Assembly (NCBI GenBank): GCA_017305715.1
Contig: JAFKKG010000039.1
Location: 1 to 64,000 of the forward strand
DNA from: Hyphomicrobiales bacterium
Lineage (GTDB): Bacteria > Pseudomonadota > Alphaproteobacteria > Rhizobiales > Xanthobacteraceae
DNA: 64,000 bases
Reading direction: 5' to 3'
Shown: positions 36,857 through 46,854 of the stretch, one piece after another
Position numbering within the stretch: position 1 is the first letter of the stretch
Layout: the number at the start of each line of letters is the position of its first letter
The notes under the pieces: generated by a model
Told to the model about the DNA's origin: nothing
Database searches by the model: none
The model's input: the letters and a program-made list of their open reading frames with translations, nothing else
Program-made: the position numbers and the translations under genes

Positions 36857-37717
36857 CTATCGCCTTTGCGCAGTGTGCATTCCGGATGGGCAGAGCGGAA
36901 TCGCGGAGGAGATTTTAACGACAGCACGCAATACGTTCGCCACCACCCTGGCCGAGCGCCCTTCGACCAGGAAACCGAGATCCATGGAGTGTCTGGCGAA
37001 CACCGTCATGTTGGCGCTGCCGACATAAGCGAGTTCGCTGTCGGCTAGGGCGACCTTGGCGTGGAAGGTCTCGAAACCGCCATCCGCCTCGATCGTGTAG
37101 TCGTAAGCCTCGAAGCCGAGAGCCGCCAACCGTGCTCCGCCATCAACAACAACGCGAGTGGCATCGCCCGCCCGGCGGACGACCAATCTCTTGTTGCAAG
37201 CACGGGTCCTCGCAAAGAGGGTCTCGACGAACTGGAGGCCTTCATGATTCAGGAACGGCGTCATGATGGTGAAGGCGTCGACCGCTCTATCCGCAACTGT
37301 CTGCAGCGCGTCCTTCGTCGAAACGAGCGAAGCGTGGGCAAAGCCGGTTTGCGAGAGCGCCACCGCGATGGCGCTGGGCGGCGGCGGCATCGTGACGATC
37401 GCGGTCGCCGTTTCCCGGGATACGATTTGCGAGCGCATCGCGGCAGCGCCGTCCAGGAACGGGATGACGGCCGGGGGCAGGGAGCCCGGACCCATTCTCC
37501 ATCCGGAGGCGATGGGCGTAAGCCATCCGCGGCGCACGAAGTCGGCTGCGACGCGCGCGAGAGTAGGGCGGGGCATGGACGGCAAACTGGAAGCATCGAT
37601 TGTGCCGGCTGGTGAGCGGTCGGCCATCGCTGCGGCAAGCTGCGCGGCCATCGCGCAGTCGTCTCCAAGTTCGGCAACGAGAGAACGCGACAGCGAGCTT
37701 CCGATCGTCGCGTTCAT
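36857..37717 (-). CDS. drmC: DrmC, phospholipase D-like DISARM protein
   Basis: 286 residues with a single PLD HKD motif near the C-terminus: FHAKVALADSELAYVGSANM (His at about 217; HxKx4D...GSxN). One HKD per chain means it would act as a dimer, as bacterial PLD nucleases do. Its N-terminal 130 residues are helical and carry PTLARVAADFVRRGWL, a winged-helix-like segment. Starts at ATG 37717, overlapping the drmB stop by four bases. In DISARM, DrmC is the PLD component, often dispensable for protection. Confidence 0.82.
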   Translation of the reverse strand: MNATIGSSLSRSLVAELGDDCAMAAQLAAAMADRSPAGTIDASSLPSMPRPTLARVAADFVRRGWLTPIASGWRMGPGSLPPAVIPFLDGAAAMRSQIVSRETATAIVTMPPPPSAIAVALSQTGFAHASLVSTKDALQTVADRAVDAFTIMTPFLNHEGLQFVETLFARTRACNKRLVVRRAGDATRVVVDGGARLAALGFEAYDYTIEADGGFETFHAKVALADSELAYVGSANMTVFARHSMDLGFLVEGRSARVVANVLRAVVKISSAIPLCPSGMHTAQRR

Positions 37718-39951
37718 GGCGCTGCGTCCGCTGCGGCTCTCGTTCGCCGGCGAGCGATTTCATAGTAGCCCGTGAGCTCCCTGCCTTCCATGTCCCACCG
37801 GGGAGAGCCGCGTCCGACGAGCACCGAACGCGACAGAAGCTCGTTGCGGGTAAGACAGGCCGTCTCGGGAATGAGCAGACAGTCGGGGCAGGCCCCGCCG
37901 CGGTGATTGCACACGCTCTCAGAGCCGCAACGCAGGCTTGCCGGGTCGACCATACGGTCGAGGACTTCGTTTCCGAAGGCGGAATCGCCTCTGTCGCGCC
38001 ACATGGACGACAGATTGCCGAGATCCATCGTCATGCCGCGGCGATAGACCAGGAAGGCGAGATCGGGAACGAAGATGTGCTCTCCGAACGACCCCAGATC
38101 CAGACCGGACATCGAGGCCGAGATGCCGAGAAGATGGTGCGCCATGGTGTGCAGCAGCGTGTAGATATAGGGGTAGGCGAGCCGCGGAACGTTGCGCTCC
38201 CGGCGGTACTCGTCGAGAAACCGCGAGAACCGGACATCCTGGTCGTGGTGCATCCGGGAGAATTCCTCGATCAGGCGTCCACCGAGACGGACGCCGGCCT
38301 CGGCAGGCGCAGGCCGGATCCCGTTCGCCTCAAGCCATTCGAGCACGCACGTTTCGTCGAGGCGGACGTAAAAGCCCTCGTTGGACTGGACAAGACAGAG
38401 CACGGGATGAAGGGCCCGGTCCCCGACCGCGACCTTGTCGAACAGGCGCAGCCGGACCGGCATCTCGGCCGTACCGGCCTTGTCCCGCGTAACGGTAGGC
38501 AGCGAACTGGTGCGGGTGTAGGCAAAGGTATATTCGCAGACGCGCACGTCGCGGACGAGACGCATTTCCGCGATTCCCAGCAGATCTCTGCGGATGCGCA
38601 CTTGCGCAAGCAGCCGCGCGCGTTCCTGGGGCTGCAGATCGTCCGGAAACAGGAATTCGTCGAGGATCGTCAGATCGACGGAGACGTCCTTGCCGTCCGG
38701 CATCTGCCTTCCGTGAAGGCGCTCCTCCGTGAGGGTCTTGTGTTCGAGGGCCATTCGCACCGGGTCGAACCGACGGACGTAATCGGTTCGTTCGCGGCAC
38801 GCGCGGTCTATCCCATCCACGGCCTGATGATGTCCGGCGAACACGGTCGCATTCCACTCGGCCTCGGTTCGAGCGGTCACGGCGCGTTGCGCGGCGATCA
38901 GTTCCGGCTCGACGCCCGTCATCCCTTCGAGCTGCGGGATGAAGTCGCGTATCCGCCGGTAGTTGTCCCACTGGGTCGACTGTCCGGCGGCCTGCAGGAG
39001 CCTTTCTTTTTCCGCATCGTCCATGTGCGTGGGCGGATAGCCGTATTCGCTCGACAGAAAAGCGCTCAACGGCGCCGTATGTGCCGATCCCAGCAACTGG
39101 ATGTAATGCTCCTGGTCGAACACCAGCAGTCTGTCACCGTGGACGTAGTAGACCGCGGAGGCACGGGCGGAGATCGGCTCCATGTTGATTTCGGCCGGCA
39201 ACGCCTGGTTCTGGGCAAGCAGGGGGCCGAGCTCTTCGAGGGTCGTGAGATCCCTTTGCTGCATCTGTCTCGGCAGCCTGCAAGTGACGCACTGGAACTC
39301 CCAGTTGCCCAACCGGCCCGGCGGACGATGGAGATAGAACCGATCCGATCCGCAGGACGTGCAGCGGTTCAAGTCCCGCACCGAGCCGTCGTGCCAAGAT
39401 CTGTAGTTCGGCGTGATCGCCTCGACGTTTCCTGACCAGTGTGCGAACACGACGTCCAACTGCTGCCAGTCGTTTTCGCAACCTTCCGGGCCCGATGGAC
39501 ACGCATGCCTGAAGCGCGCCGCCTCCTCGGCAAGGCGTTCGACCCGGTCGCTGTACCTGTGCAACTTGCAGCGCGTGCAGACGAACGAGAGCGGGAAGGG
39601 TACGTACCCGACGTGGTCGGGAACCTGGAAGGCGAGATCGCCGAGGCGGACGCGCACGGTGTCGTCGCTTATCACCCGTCCGTCCACCGCCAAGTTCAGC
39701 GGAACGATGTGTCTGAGGTTGGTACCGCGGGTCGCCCTCTGCGCCCATGCCTCGAAGTATTCCTGGATCTGCTCGGAGATCATCCGCTGGGTATTGGCCC
39801 GCAACTCGTCGCCGGCGATCCTGTTGCCGGGACTCGGTAGCGCGAAGCACGCTCCGGAGCCGCCTTCGAAGGTGAAGAGGCTGTGGGGGGCGTAGGCCGT
39901 CGCAAGTTGGCCCCGCGACCGCTGCATCGTGGGCGGATGGGAATTACTCAT
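37714..39951 (-). CDS. drmB: DrmB, DUF1998-domain DISARM protein
   Basis: 745 residues from ATG 39951. Zinc-binding Cys pairs are at VCTRC (about 120), RCTSC (about 195), QCVTC (about 220) and the C-terminal CNHRGGACPDCLL (about 679), the last being the hallmark of DUF1998 helicase-associated proteins. MAHHLLGISASMSGLDLGSF is the other DUF1998 signature. In DISARM the DrmAB pair is the core complex that binds and processes phage DNA. ATGA overlaps on both sides. Confidence 0.88.
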   Translation of the reverse strand: MSNSHPPTMQRSRGQLATAYAPHSLFTFEGGSGACFALPSPGNRIAGDELRANTQRMISEQIQEYFEAWAQRATRGTNLRHIVPLNLAVDGRVISDDTVRVRLGDLAFQVPDHVGYVPFPLSFVCTRCKLHRYSDRVERLAEEAARFRHACPSGPEGCENDWQQLDVVFAHWSGNVEAITPNYRSWHDGSVRDLNRCTSCGSDRFYLHRPPGRLGNWEFQCVTCRLPRQMQQRDLTTLEELGPLLAQNQALPAEINMEPISARASAVYYVHGDRLLVFDQEHYIQLLGSAHTAPLSAFLSSEYGYPPTHMDDAEKERLLQAAGQSTQWDNYRRIRDFIPQLEGMTGVEPELIAAQRAVTARTEAEWNATVFAGHHQAVDGIDRACRERTDYVRRFDPVRMALEHKTLTEERLHGRQMPDGKDVSVDLTILDEFLFPDDLQPQERARLLAQVRIRRDLLGIAEMRLVRDVRVCEYTFAYTRTSSLPTVTRDKAGTAEMPVRLRLFDKVAVGDRALHPVLCLVQSNEGFYVRLDETCVLEWLEANGIRPAPAEAGVRLGGRLIEEFSRMHHDQDVRFSRFLDEYRRERNVPRLAYPYIYTLLHTMAHHLLGISASMSGLDLGSFGEHIFVPDLAFLVYRRGMTMDLGNLSSMWRDRGDSAFGNEVLDRMVDPASLRCGSESVCNHRGGACPDCLLIPETACLTRNELLSRSVLVGRGSPRWDMEGRELTGYYEIARRRTRAAADAAP

Positions 39952-42900
39952 GAATTTGTTCCGGTATCGGCACCGACGTCGAGTTCGCTGCCGGAGCCTC
40001 GTCTGGCATTTACGCCGCGGTTGCGGATCATGACCACGGCATTGACCAATTGTTCGTCGGTGATCACCTTGTTCGTTTGCGAGCGCCGGCTTCCTTCGAT
40101 ACGTCCCTGGGCGTCGACGTCCCGCAGGCTTGTCATCGGCCGTACCAGACCGGTGTTGGTCGCCTTCCAGAAGTCGTTCAGGCCTCCGGTGTAGTTCTTG
40201 CTGTCGAGCACCTGCCGGATGCGTTCCACTTCGGAACGAGCCAGGTCTCCATAATATTCCGGATTGGTCGGCGAGCCGGTCGCGGCTCCTATGCCGATGG
40301 CGGCGCAGACGAAGCGGACGCAATCGTCGAAGTCCGGTCGGGAACGCAGCAGTCTTGCCGCGGCCTCCACGGTGGATGGCAGCGAAACCGAGCCTTTCTG
40401 ATCGTCCGGGGCGGCCATGAAGCGCTCGTTGTGCCGCACGCCGGCGAGCCAGGTCTGCAATATGGACGGAATCGTCCGGCCAATGGCGCGATCCGCCCAT
40501 CGTTCGACGGCGGGCGGAGAGATCATGCGTTCCAGCAATCGATGGAAGGACTCATGGACCTCGACGATGAACCGGTCCCGTCGGGTCTGCGGCGTCGGGA
40601 TCAGCAGGGAAAAACCCACGTGGGTACGGCCGACGCGCGACGACGCCTGGATGTATTCGGCGATGTCGGACGGCATTCCGGCGAACGCCATCGCGTTGAA
40701 GAACTCGACGTCGACGCCATGGGAGATTGCCGACGTCGCCACGATTCCGCGCAGCGCCGACGAAATGTCGTCGGACATCGGGTCGAACCTCTCTTCGGCG
40801 CGACGGATGACGGACTGGATGCCGGAAATGTCGACGCCCCCGGAAATGAGCTCCATGGAGAAGTCGGCGAGGGCGTATTCGTCGCCCATGGCGGAGTGGA
40901 TCTCCCGGACTTCCGTTTCCAACGCCGAGAGGATCTGGTCGCCGCCCTTCTTGTTCGTCACGTAGGTGAGCTCGATCCGATGCAAATCGACCAATTCCGC
41001 GAGCCGGTCATATCTTCCGTCGGCGGCCGCCCGTCCGAGCGCCGCGATCCGGCGATCCGACCATGGAGCCGTCGACACGCAGGCGATCATCTCGTTCGCG
41101 GCCCGGGCCCGCCGGGCAGGGTCGGTTGCGCTCAGGTCGCGCTGCCATCTGGTTATCGTGGCCGCATGCGCCGCCAGAACGGACAGCGTGGTGACCGTAT
41201 GGAGCCGGCCGTTGGTCATGAGGCTCGCGTACACACGTCCCCATGGGGCCGCCCGTTCCAGCCCGCGGGGCGTCGTGCCGGATTCTGCACGTACTGCCGC
41301 CGCAGCGCCGTCCGGCGCGAATGTCGCCATCCGGGTGTAGAAACCTTCGTGAAGGGCCGGCCCCGGATGGGGAAATTGCACGACTTTCCGCTGATAGAGC
41401 GCTCGCGTGTGCTTGGCGACGTCTACGGCCGTCGCCGTCGCCCCGATGACGTGGGGCAATCGGGGTCGGCCCGGGGCCGACGGGACCTGAACGACACGAT
41501 CCTTCAGCATCGGCGCCAGGCGGGTCAACCACTCAAACAGGGCGGTCTCGAAGATGCCGCCGAACGTGCCGAGGCTCTCTTCGAGCAGGTGCATCTCGTC
41601 CTGGACGATGAGGCTCGGGAACGGATCGAAAAAAACCTCATCGCCCGACCGGAACGATGGTGCCACCCGTCGAAAGCCTGCCGGCGTTTCGTTGGGTTGT
41701 TGGCCGCCGATCATGTGCAGGAGACCAAGGGGACCGTCCTGCACATGGCGGGCCATGCCGAACATGCCTGCAACGCGGTCGATCGTGTTGACGTTCTGAC
41801 CGAGGAGCGCGAGCTTGTCGATCGTGCCCAGCAAAACGGCCGGTGCCGACCGGTAGATATCGGTGTCGACCAGGAGAAAAGGAAGCGGTTCGCGCCCTTG
41901 AGGTCCCGTCGTCTCAATGTTCCACTCGCATCGGCCGTTGAAGCAGACGATGCCCAGTCGGTTGTGGCGCTGCGGATAGAGGCGAAGCCCGGTGTCCTCG
42001 GACGAATTGCAAAAGGGGCATCTCCGAAGCTTGTTCCAAGCTTCGTTGGCGATGACGTATTCGCGTGCCGCTGTTTCCTGCCCGTCGACGACCGGGATGC
42101 ACTTCATTTCGTCCGATAGCGTCCCGGACCTCTTCTCCGTGGCGTTTGGCGTATTGCCGCTCCCGACCCAGAACCCGATTTCGAAGACGGCACCGCCGAC
42201 GTTCTCGCGTCTTCGGACCATTTCCGCCTGCGCCAGCAGACGCGCAAGGCGTTGCGCCTGCTGCACGGTGAGAAGGCGCAGCGGATAGTGCATCATGGCC
42301 GTTACGCCACGGGACTTGCCGCGAAGCCGATCAAGGAAGAGCGCGAAGACGAGTACGCCGAAGAAGGCCTCTGTCTTGCCGCCGCCGGTTGCCATGTAGA
42401 GGAGGCTTGCGGCGTCCTCGTCGAACGCCGCATCGAACTCGCCCGCGAAGTCGGGAACGCGCGAAGCGAGGGTGGGCACGTGGGCCAGCACGAATGCGAG
42501 CTGGAAAAGACGCCACCCCGGTGGTTGATCCCGCGATGGCGGGTTCGCTCTTGAGAAGGTCCGATTCAGCAGCAGCCATGCTCGATAAGGTATCGCAGCC
42601 GCCGAAGTGGGATCGTCTTTCGAGGCTTGCTGGGATCGCGCGAGGAGGCGGATGCCCTTCCTGATGCGATCCGATTCGCGGCGCCATGCATGGAGGTCGT
42701 CTTCGAAGCGGGTTCGCTGCGCGGCTTCATCCGCGTCGCTCCCTTGCTCTCCGGGTTGGGTGATGACGGTGGTGCGCGCGACGCGCTCGATCCAGCTATT
42801 CATCTCCGTTGAAAGGGCTTCGAGCGTTCCGACTTGGGCGTCCGCCGACGACAGCGCGTCGTACTGCGTCATAACCGCGGCGATCTCGGTAGCTTGGGTC

Positions 42901-44156
42901 CGCGGGAGCACGTAGCGTGGCATCCAGGTGGTCCGGAGGCGCCTATCGGCGCCGTGAATCCCGAGGTCGTCGACGCCGCCGTTCACCCCGATCGCGGGCA
43001 TGGTCATGAATCCGGCGAGATGATAGCTGCGCCGGACGCGTTCCAGACGCATGGGACCGAGAGCGTCGGCGGGGATGTCGAGCGACAGCGAGACGCCATA
43101 GAGTCCGAATTCCTGGGTAGGATCGTTCTCTTGAAGGTTCTCGATGGCGATGCGCACCGAGAACGCGCCGTTCACGATCGGGTCGGCCAGGGCCTGTGCG
43201 AGAATCTGAACGTCGAAGTCCGGAACAAGATTGTTGTCGACAACCGGACGTGCCCGTACGCCGGCGAGGAAGCGGTCCCAATCCTCCCTGGACCAGAACG
43301 CTTCCGAAGGAGGATGCACGTTCCGCCATGCATTCTGCACTCCGTCGGACGAGCGCAGCCAGGTTCGATATGCCTCCCCGATAGCGTTTTTGAGCACCTG
43401 CTTGTAGGCAAGCGAAGCTACGGTCCAGGCATCGGGATCGCAGGGCAGGGGTAACTGGAACGGCGCGATCTCGACCGGCAGCCTGATCCATTTGAGTGGA
43501 ACGTCATAGCGCTGCGAGACGGCACTCGGGATCCGCAGTCTTTCGTTGCCTGCGGGCGCCTGTTGGACGGTCCCGTCGCCCCGCGGTGCGTCGTCGATTT
43601 CTGGGTCATCGCCGACAGCAGGAACGTCGGCTCCTCGCGGTATCACGACTCCCATCGCGAGATGCACTTCGCGGGATATCTGGGCGCGAATACGGAAACG
43701 TTCGCTGGCGGTCGTGCCTTGTGGAATTTCCGCCTGCACCCTTTGCCGGATGGCGTCCCTGATCTGCGTTCTGGCCCCCGGGCTGAAGCCGGGCTGGGGT
43801 ATCAGCCAGCCGTTGCGCGCAAAGAGTTCCTCCGTCGTAGGCAACGCACGCACGTATACATTGAACGCCGGTCGTACGACTAGAGTGCCGGTCGCGCCTG
43901 GGAGGATGCGGAAGTCAAGTCCGTGAGAAGCGATCCGGATATCGCTGGATTCGTCGTCGCCGTCCTCGTCCAGCCTGGGCAGGATGAAGCCGCTGGCGAG
44001 CTTTCTTGCCGGTCGTTCGTTGAAGACCAGTCTGCCGAAGTCGCCATCGCCGCTGACGACGACCCGCACACGCTCGAGCACCGCGTCGCAAACGGCCTCC
44101 TTAAGCTCCTGGCGCTCGTCCCACGACATTCCGGTCAGGGCATTCGGCTCGGCCAT
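39948..44156 (-). CDS. drmA: DrmA, SF2 helicase of a DISARM-like system
   Basis: 1402 residues. Superfamily 2 helicase motifs: Walker A MATGGGKTEAF (about 588), DEMH box (VQDEMHLL, about 851), GATATA (motif III), and QASSRVGRTHVGF (motif VI, about 1169). A zinc site (CPFC...CFNGRC, about 711-745) lies between motifs I and II. The first 550 residues are a large family-specific domain. Size and order fit DrmA, a DNA translocase that couples to DrmB. One base separates it from the upstream 898-residue protein gene. Confidence 0.88.
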   Translation of the reverse strand: MAEPNALTGMSWDERQELKEAVCDAVLERVRVVVSGDGDFGRLVFNERPARKLASGFILPRLDEDGDDESSDIRIASHGLDFRILPGATGTLVVRPAFNVYVRALPTTEELFARNGWLIPQPGFSPGARTQIRDAIRQRVQAEIPQGTTASERFRIRAQISREVHLAMGVVIPRGADVPAVGDDPEIDDAPRGDGTVQQAPAGNERLRIPSAVSQRYDVPLKWIRLPVEIAPFQLPLPCDPDAWTVASLAYKQVLKNAIGEAYRTWLRSSDGVQNAWRNVHPPSEAFWSREDWDRFLAGVRARPVVDNNLVPDFDVQILAQALADPIVNGAFSVRIAIENLQENDPTQEFGLYGVSLSLDIPADALGPMRLERVRRSYHLAGFMTMPAIGVNGGVDDLGIHGADRRLRTTWMPRYVLPRTQATEIAAVMTQYDALSSADAQVGTLEALSTEMNSWIERVARTTVITQPGEQGSDADEAAQRTRFEDDLHAWRRESDRIRKGIRLLARSQQASKDDPTSAAAIPYRAWLLLNRTFSRANPPSRDQPPGWRLFQLAFVLAHVPTLASRVPDFAGEFDAAFDEDAASLLYMATGGGKTEAFFGVLVFALFLDRLRGKSRGVTAMMHYPLRLLTVQQAQRLARLLAQAEMVRRRENVGGAVFEIGFWVGSGNTPNATEKRSGTLSDEMKCIPVVDGQETAAREYVIANEAWNKLRRCPFCNSSEDTGLRLYPQRHNRLGIVCFNGRCEWNIETTGPQGREPLPFLLVDTDIYRSAPAVLLGTIDKLALLGQNVNTIDRVAGMFGMARHVQDGPLGLLHMIGGQQPNETPAGFRRVAPSFRSGDEVFFDPFPSLIVQDEMHLLEESLGTFGGIFETALFEWLTRLAPMLKDRVVQVPSAPGRPRLPHVIGATATAVDVAKHTRALYQRKVVQFPHPGPALHEGFYTRMATFAPDGAAAAVRAESGTTPRGLERAAPWGRVYASLMTNGRLHTVTTLSVLAAHAATITRWQRDLSATDPARRARAANEMIACVSTAPWSDRRIAALGRAAADGRYDRLAELVDLHRIELTYVTNKKGGDQILSALETEVREIHSAMGDEYALADFSMELISGGVDISGIQSVIRRAEERFDPMSDDISSALRGIVATSAISHGVDVEFFNAMAFAGMPSDIAEYIQASSRVGRTHVGFSLLIPTPQTRRDRFIVEVHESFHRLLERMISPPAVERWADRAIGRTIPSILQTWLAGVRHNERFMAAPDDQKGSVSLPSTVEAAARLLRSRPDFDDCVRFVCAAIGIGAATGSPTNPEYYGDLARSEVERIRQVLDSKNYTGGLNDFWKATNTGLVRPMTSLRDVDAQGRIEGSRRSQTNKVITDEQLVNAVVMIRNRGVNARRGSGSELDVGADTGTNS

Positions 44157-44157
44157 T

Positions 44158-46854
44158 CTAGTCCCCGACCCTTACAGTGTTCACGTCCTCGACTACATCG
44201 ACGGATTCCATGACCTGCTGCCAGAGGCCCTGCATCGTCTTCCAGATGCCGGCCGATTCCGGGTCCAGGACGAACTGAACGACGCGCTGGTTGAACAGAT
44301 GTCCCTCCTGAGCCCGATACGACCGGGCAGGGAGCACTGCGAACTTCCAGTAGATGGAAGCAAGGCTCTCCTCGACTTCCACCGCCTTCATGAAAAGGCA
44401 AAAGCGCGGCCAGTCGCGCGCGGCCCCCGGAGCCCGGCTTCCCTCGAGCGAAGGGCGAGCAATGTCGGCGGTCATCCAGCGCGTTATGTTGTGAATCTCG
44501 TCTCCGGTCGAACGATCGATCTCGCGCATCCGGACGAGAACGTTCCGTCCCTTCTCCGCCAGCGAGCTACCCGGTATTTTGGACCGGATGTCGGCGACAT
44601 GCGCGTGGTAGGTCGCAAGCTGCATCTGGCTCTTTCGCGAGCCCGCGATCGCGAGCCGCAGCGGCTCGCGGATAGTCGCGTCCAGGACGAGAATCCGCTG
44701 ACCGGCCTGCACTTCTCGCGCCTGAATCCTCTCAAACGGCCGTAGCTCACCCGGTGACATCAACAGGATTTCGCCGCCCGGGCGGTAGTCCAGCCGAAGA
44801 CCGCTATGCATTGTCAGTTGGATCACGTCACCGCGGTAGGCCTCATCCGACTGCGTGAGGTCGACCTCCCGTTCCTTGATCACGCTGGTTACGCTGAATT
44901 CGGCTTCGGCCTGATCGAGGGCCTCGTCCGCTCCACCGCGCTTCAGGGCGGCGATGAGCGACTTTGCACGGCCCGCAAAGGCCGAGAATGCGTCGATCGT
45001 CTCGATCGAGGAAAGTTCGGCCGAAAGCAATGCGCTGCCGGCGGTGTCACCAAGGAGATAAGCCGTCTTAAGGGCGCTCCTCGTCGTGAGGAGCGCGTGG
45101 ATTGCCTCCGGAGTAGGGCCCACGACGATCAGCCGCTCGGGACGATCAGATGTCAGGTGCGATGCCAAGCCACGATGGTCGACGACCGAGCAGCGATAGT
45201 TGATCGCGCGATCGGATGCCAGGAACACTTCTCCGACGCGACGGTCCGGAAGCGAGACGGTCGTTCTCGGCGAATCCATGTCCGACGTCGCAAGCAATTC
45301 GACTAGCTTGGCGGCCACAGGCGTGTCCTGTTCCCAGCCCGAAACCTTGGCCTCGATTTTTTGAACGGCAAGCCTGACGTCGTTCGCAAAAACGGGATGG
45401 AGTTCGCCGGTTGCGATCAAGTCGGAAAGGACCATCTTCGGGCGGAACATTGCCCGCAGGGCCGCATCGAATTCCTCGTCCTCATCGTAGATGATATCCG
45501 CGATGTCCCGGGCTTCCGTGAGGCCGAGCGGAAGCGAGGCGCAGCGGCGGACGAAGGCGAGCGTGCGGGATACGGCTTCGGCAGCGCGAGAGGCACCCTC
45601 GTCGCGCATCCGACGACCCAAAACAACGAGTTCCTTCCGGATCGGCGCGAGCGAGGCGTCCTTGATGTCGGCTTGAAACGAGATAGGCGGTACTTCCGTC
45701 GGCACGTTCGGCGCGGCTCCTAGCAGGGTCGGGTGCTCGAGGTAGATGCCGAGTTGCTGCGCCTTTACCTTCGGGCGGCGAGTTTCCGCATGCCTCTTCA
45801 ACAGACGGAAGGCGCGCCGATGGACGAACGACTCCTCAGCGACGACGATGACACCCGGCCGCCGGCCCGCGATCGAATCCAAGGCGTCCAAAAGGGCCTC
45901 GAATCTTTTTTCCCAGTCGTCCTGGATCTCGGAACGACCTATGCGGGTCAGATCAGCGACAACCAGATCGAGACCTTGTTGCTCAATGCGAGGACATCCG
46001 AGATGTCGGGTCAAACCTTCAGGGCTATGTGCAGCCGGCAGTCCCAACAGGATGAAGGGTGCGCGCGTCGGGTCCCCTACCGCGCCCACATGTTCGACCA
46101 GACCGGCATTGGGTTCGCCCATCGATGTGTATTTTCGTACACGGCGCAGTATTTGTTCCGGAGCCGCTTGGTAAGCATGTGCGCCCCTCTGTCGGGTCGG
46201 AGAAAACACCGAAGTGGTTTCCAGAAGCGTAGGGCTTCGGATCACGATGGACTTGACGTTGCCGATTGTAGCCGAACTGGCGTGGCTCCTGACCAGGTCC
46301 CTGAGCCGCATCTCCAGCATGCACAGCGACTGATGGGCGAGCGAACTCGACTGCCACTCCGCTTTCGTTACGTCGTTGTAAGCGGCAAGGGATGCGCGAG
46401 CGATGTCGTCCGGATTGACCAGAATGGATCTCGCGGCGCGCAACGCTCCCTCGCGCCAAGGCCAGTAGCCGACGGTTGCATGCGCAAGACGGCCCGATGC
46501 GCGCGCTTCCCGGAGAAAGATGCAGGACGCGACGAACGCGCCTCCGGGCTTGGATGGCCACGAAATGATGGCTCTGGCGGCCGCATCCTTGACGCTCGCG
46601 AAAGCAGTCTCGATGAGCGGCCCTCCGGCGTCGACCGACAACCAGTTGGTAGGATCCGCCGTCGTGGCGTACCTGACGCCCGTGGGCGTCGAGACGCCAG
46701 GCCGTAAAAGGTGGTCCGGGGGCGCCGATGCCCGGGTCGCCTGCAGGAGCACGCGGATACGTTCGGTCTGGGCTCGCGACTGCTCCTGCCTGGCGAGCGG
46801 AGCCAGACCTCGCTCGGAGCGCCCGAACTTGTCGTTTTTGTTCCCGGGCTTCAT
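44158..46854 (-). CDS. unassigned 898-aa protein in a DISARM-like operon
   Basis: The 898-residue protein shows no Walker A (GxGKT) or SNF2 motifs and is not recognisable as DrmD. The middle has two Rossmann-like strand stretches (LDLVVADLTRIG and RPGVIVVAEESFV; later RPERLIVVGPTPEAIHALL). A beta-rich segment (RGDVIQLTMHSGLRLDYRPG ... GELRPFERIQAREVQAGQRI) precedes a helical C-terminus (NITRWMTADIARPS). It overlaps the methylase gene by ATGA and is followed one base later by drmA. Position and size suggest a DrmE-like role (class 2 DISARM); that is inference. Confidence 0.6.
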   Translation of the reverse strand: MKPGNKNDKFGRSERGLAPLARQEQSRAQTERIRVLLQATRASAPPDHLLRPGVSTPTGVRYATTADPTNWLSVDAGGPLIETAFASVKDAAARAIISWPSKPGGAFVASCIFLREARASGRLAHATVGYWPWREGALRAARSILVNPDDIARASLAAYNDVTKAEWQSSSLAHQSLCMLEMRLRDLVRSHASSATIGNVKSIVIRSPTLLETTSVFSPTRQRGAHAYQAAPEQILRRVRKYTSMGEPNAGLVEHVGAVGDPTRAPFILLGLPAAHSPEGLTRHLGCPRIEQQGLDLVVADLTRIGRSEIQDDWEKRFEALLDALDSIAGRRPGVIVVAEESFVHRRAFRLLKRHAETRRPKVKAQQLGIYLEHPTLLGAAPNVPTEVPPISFQADIKDASLAPIRKELVVLGRRMRDEGASRAAEAVSRTLAFVRRCASLPLGLTEARDIADIIYDEDEEFDAALRAMFRPKMVLSDLIATGELHPVFANDVRLAVQKIEAKVSGWEQDTPVAAKLVELLATSDMDSPRTTVSLPDRRVGEVFLASDRAINYRCSVVDHRGLASHLTSDRPERLIVVGPTPEAIHALLTTRSALKTAYLLGDTAGSALLSAELSSIETIDAFSAFAGRAKSLIAALKRGGADEALDQAEAEFSVTSVIKEREVDLTQSDEAYRGDVIQLTMHSGLRLDYRPGGEILLMSPGELRPFERIQAREVQAGQRILVLDATIREPLRLAIAGSRKSQMQLATYHAHVADIRSKIPGSSLAEKGRNVLVRMREIDRSTGDEIHNITRWMTADIARPSLEGSRAPGAARDWPRFCLFMKAVEVEESLASIYWKFAVLPARSYRAQEGHLFNQRVVQFVLDPESAGIWKTMQGLWQQVMESVDVVEDVNTVRVGD

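Noticed and set aside
37600-39435. Plus-strand frame of 611 codons opposite drmB
   Set aside because: Low-complexity Arg/Asp-rich translation typical of antisense frames; DUF1998 motifs lie on the minus strand.
39948-44156. Long plus-strand open frame (40050-42119) opposite drmA
   Set aside because: Shadow frame of the helicase gene; codon use and motifs belong to the minus strand.
44158-46854. Calling the 898-aa protein DrmD (SNF2 helicase)
   Set aside because: No Walker A, DEAH box or helicase C motifs are visible, so this name is not supported.
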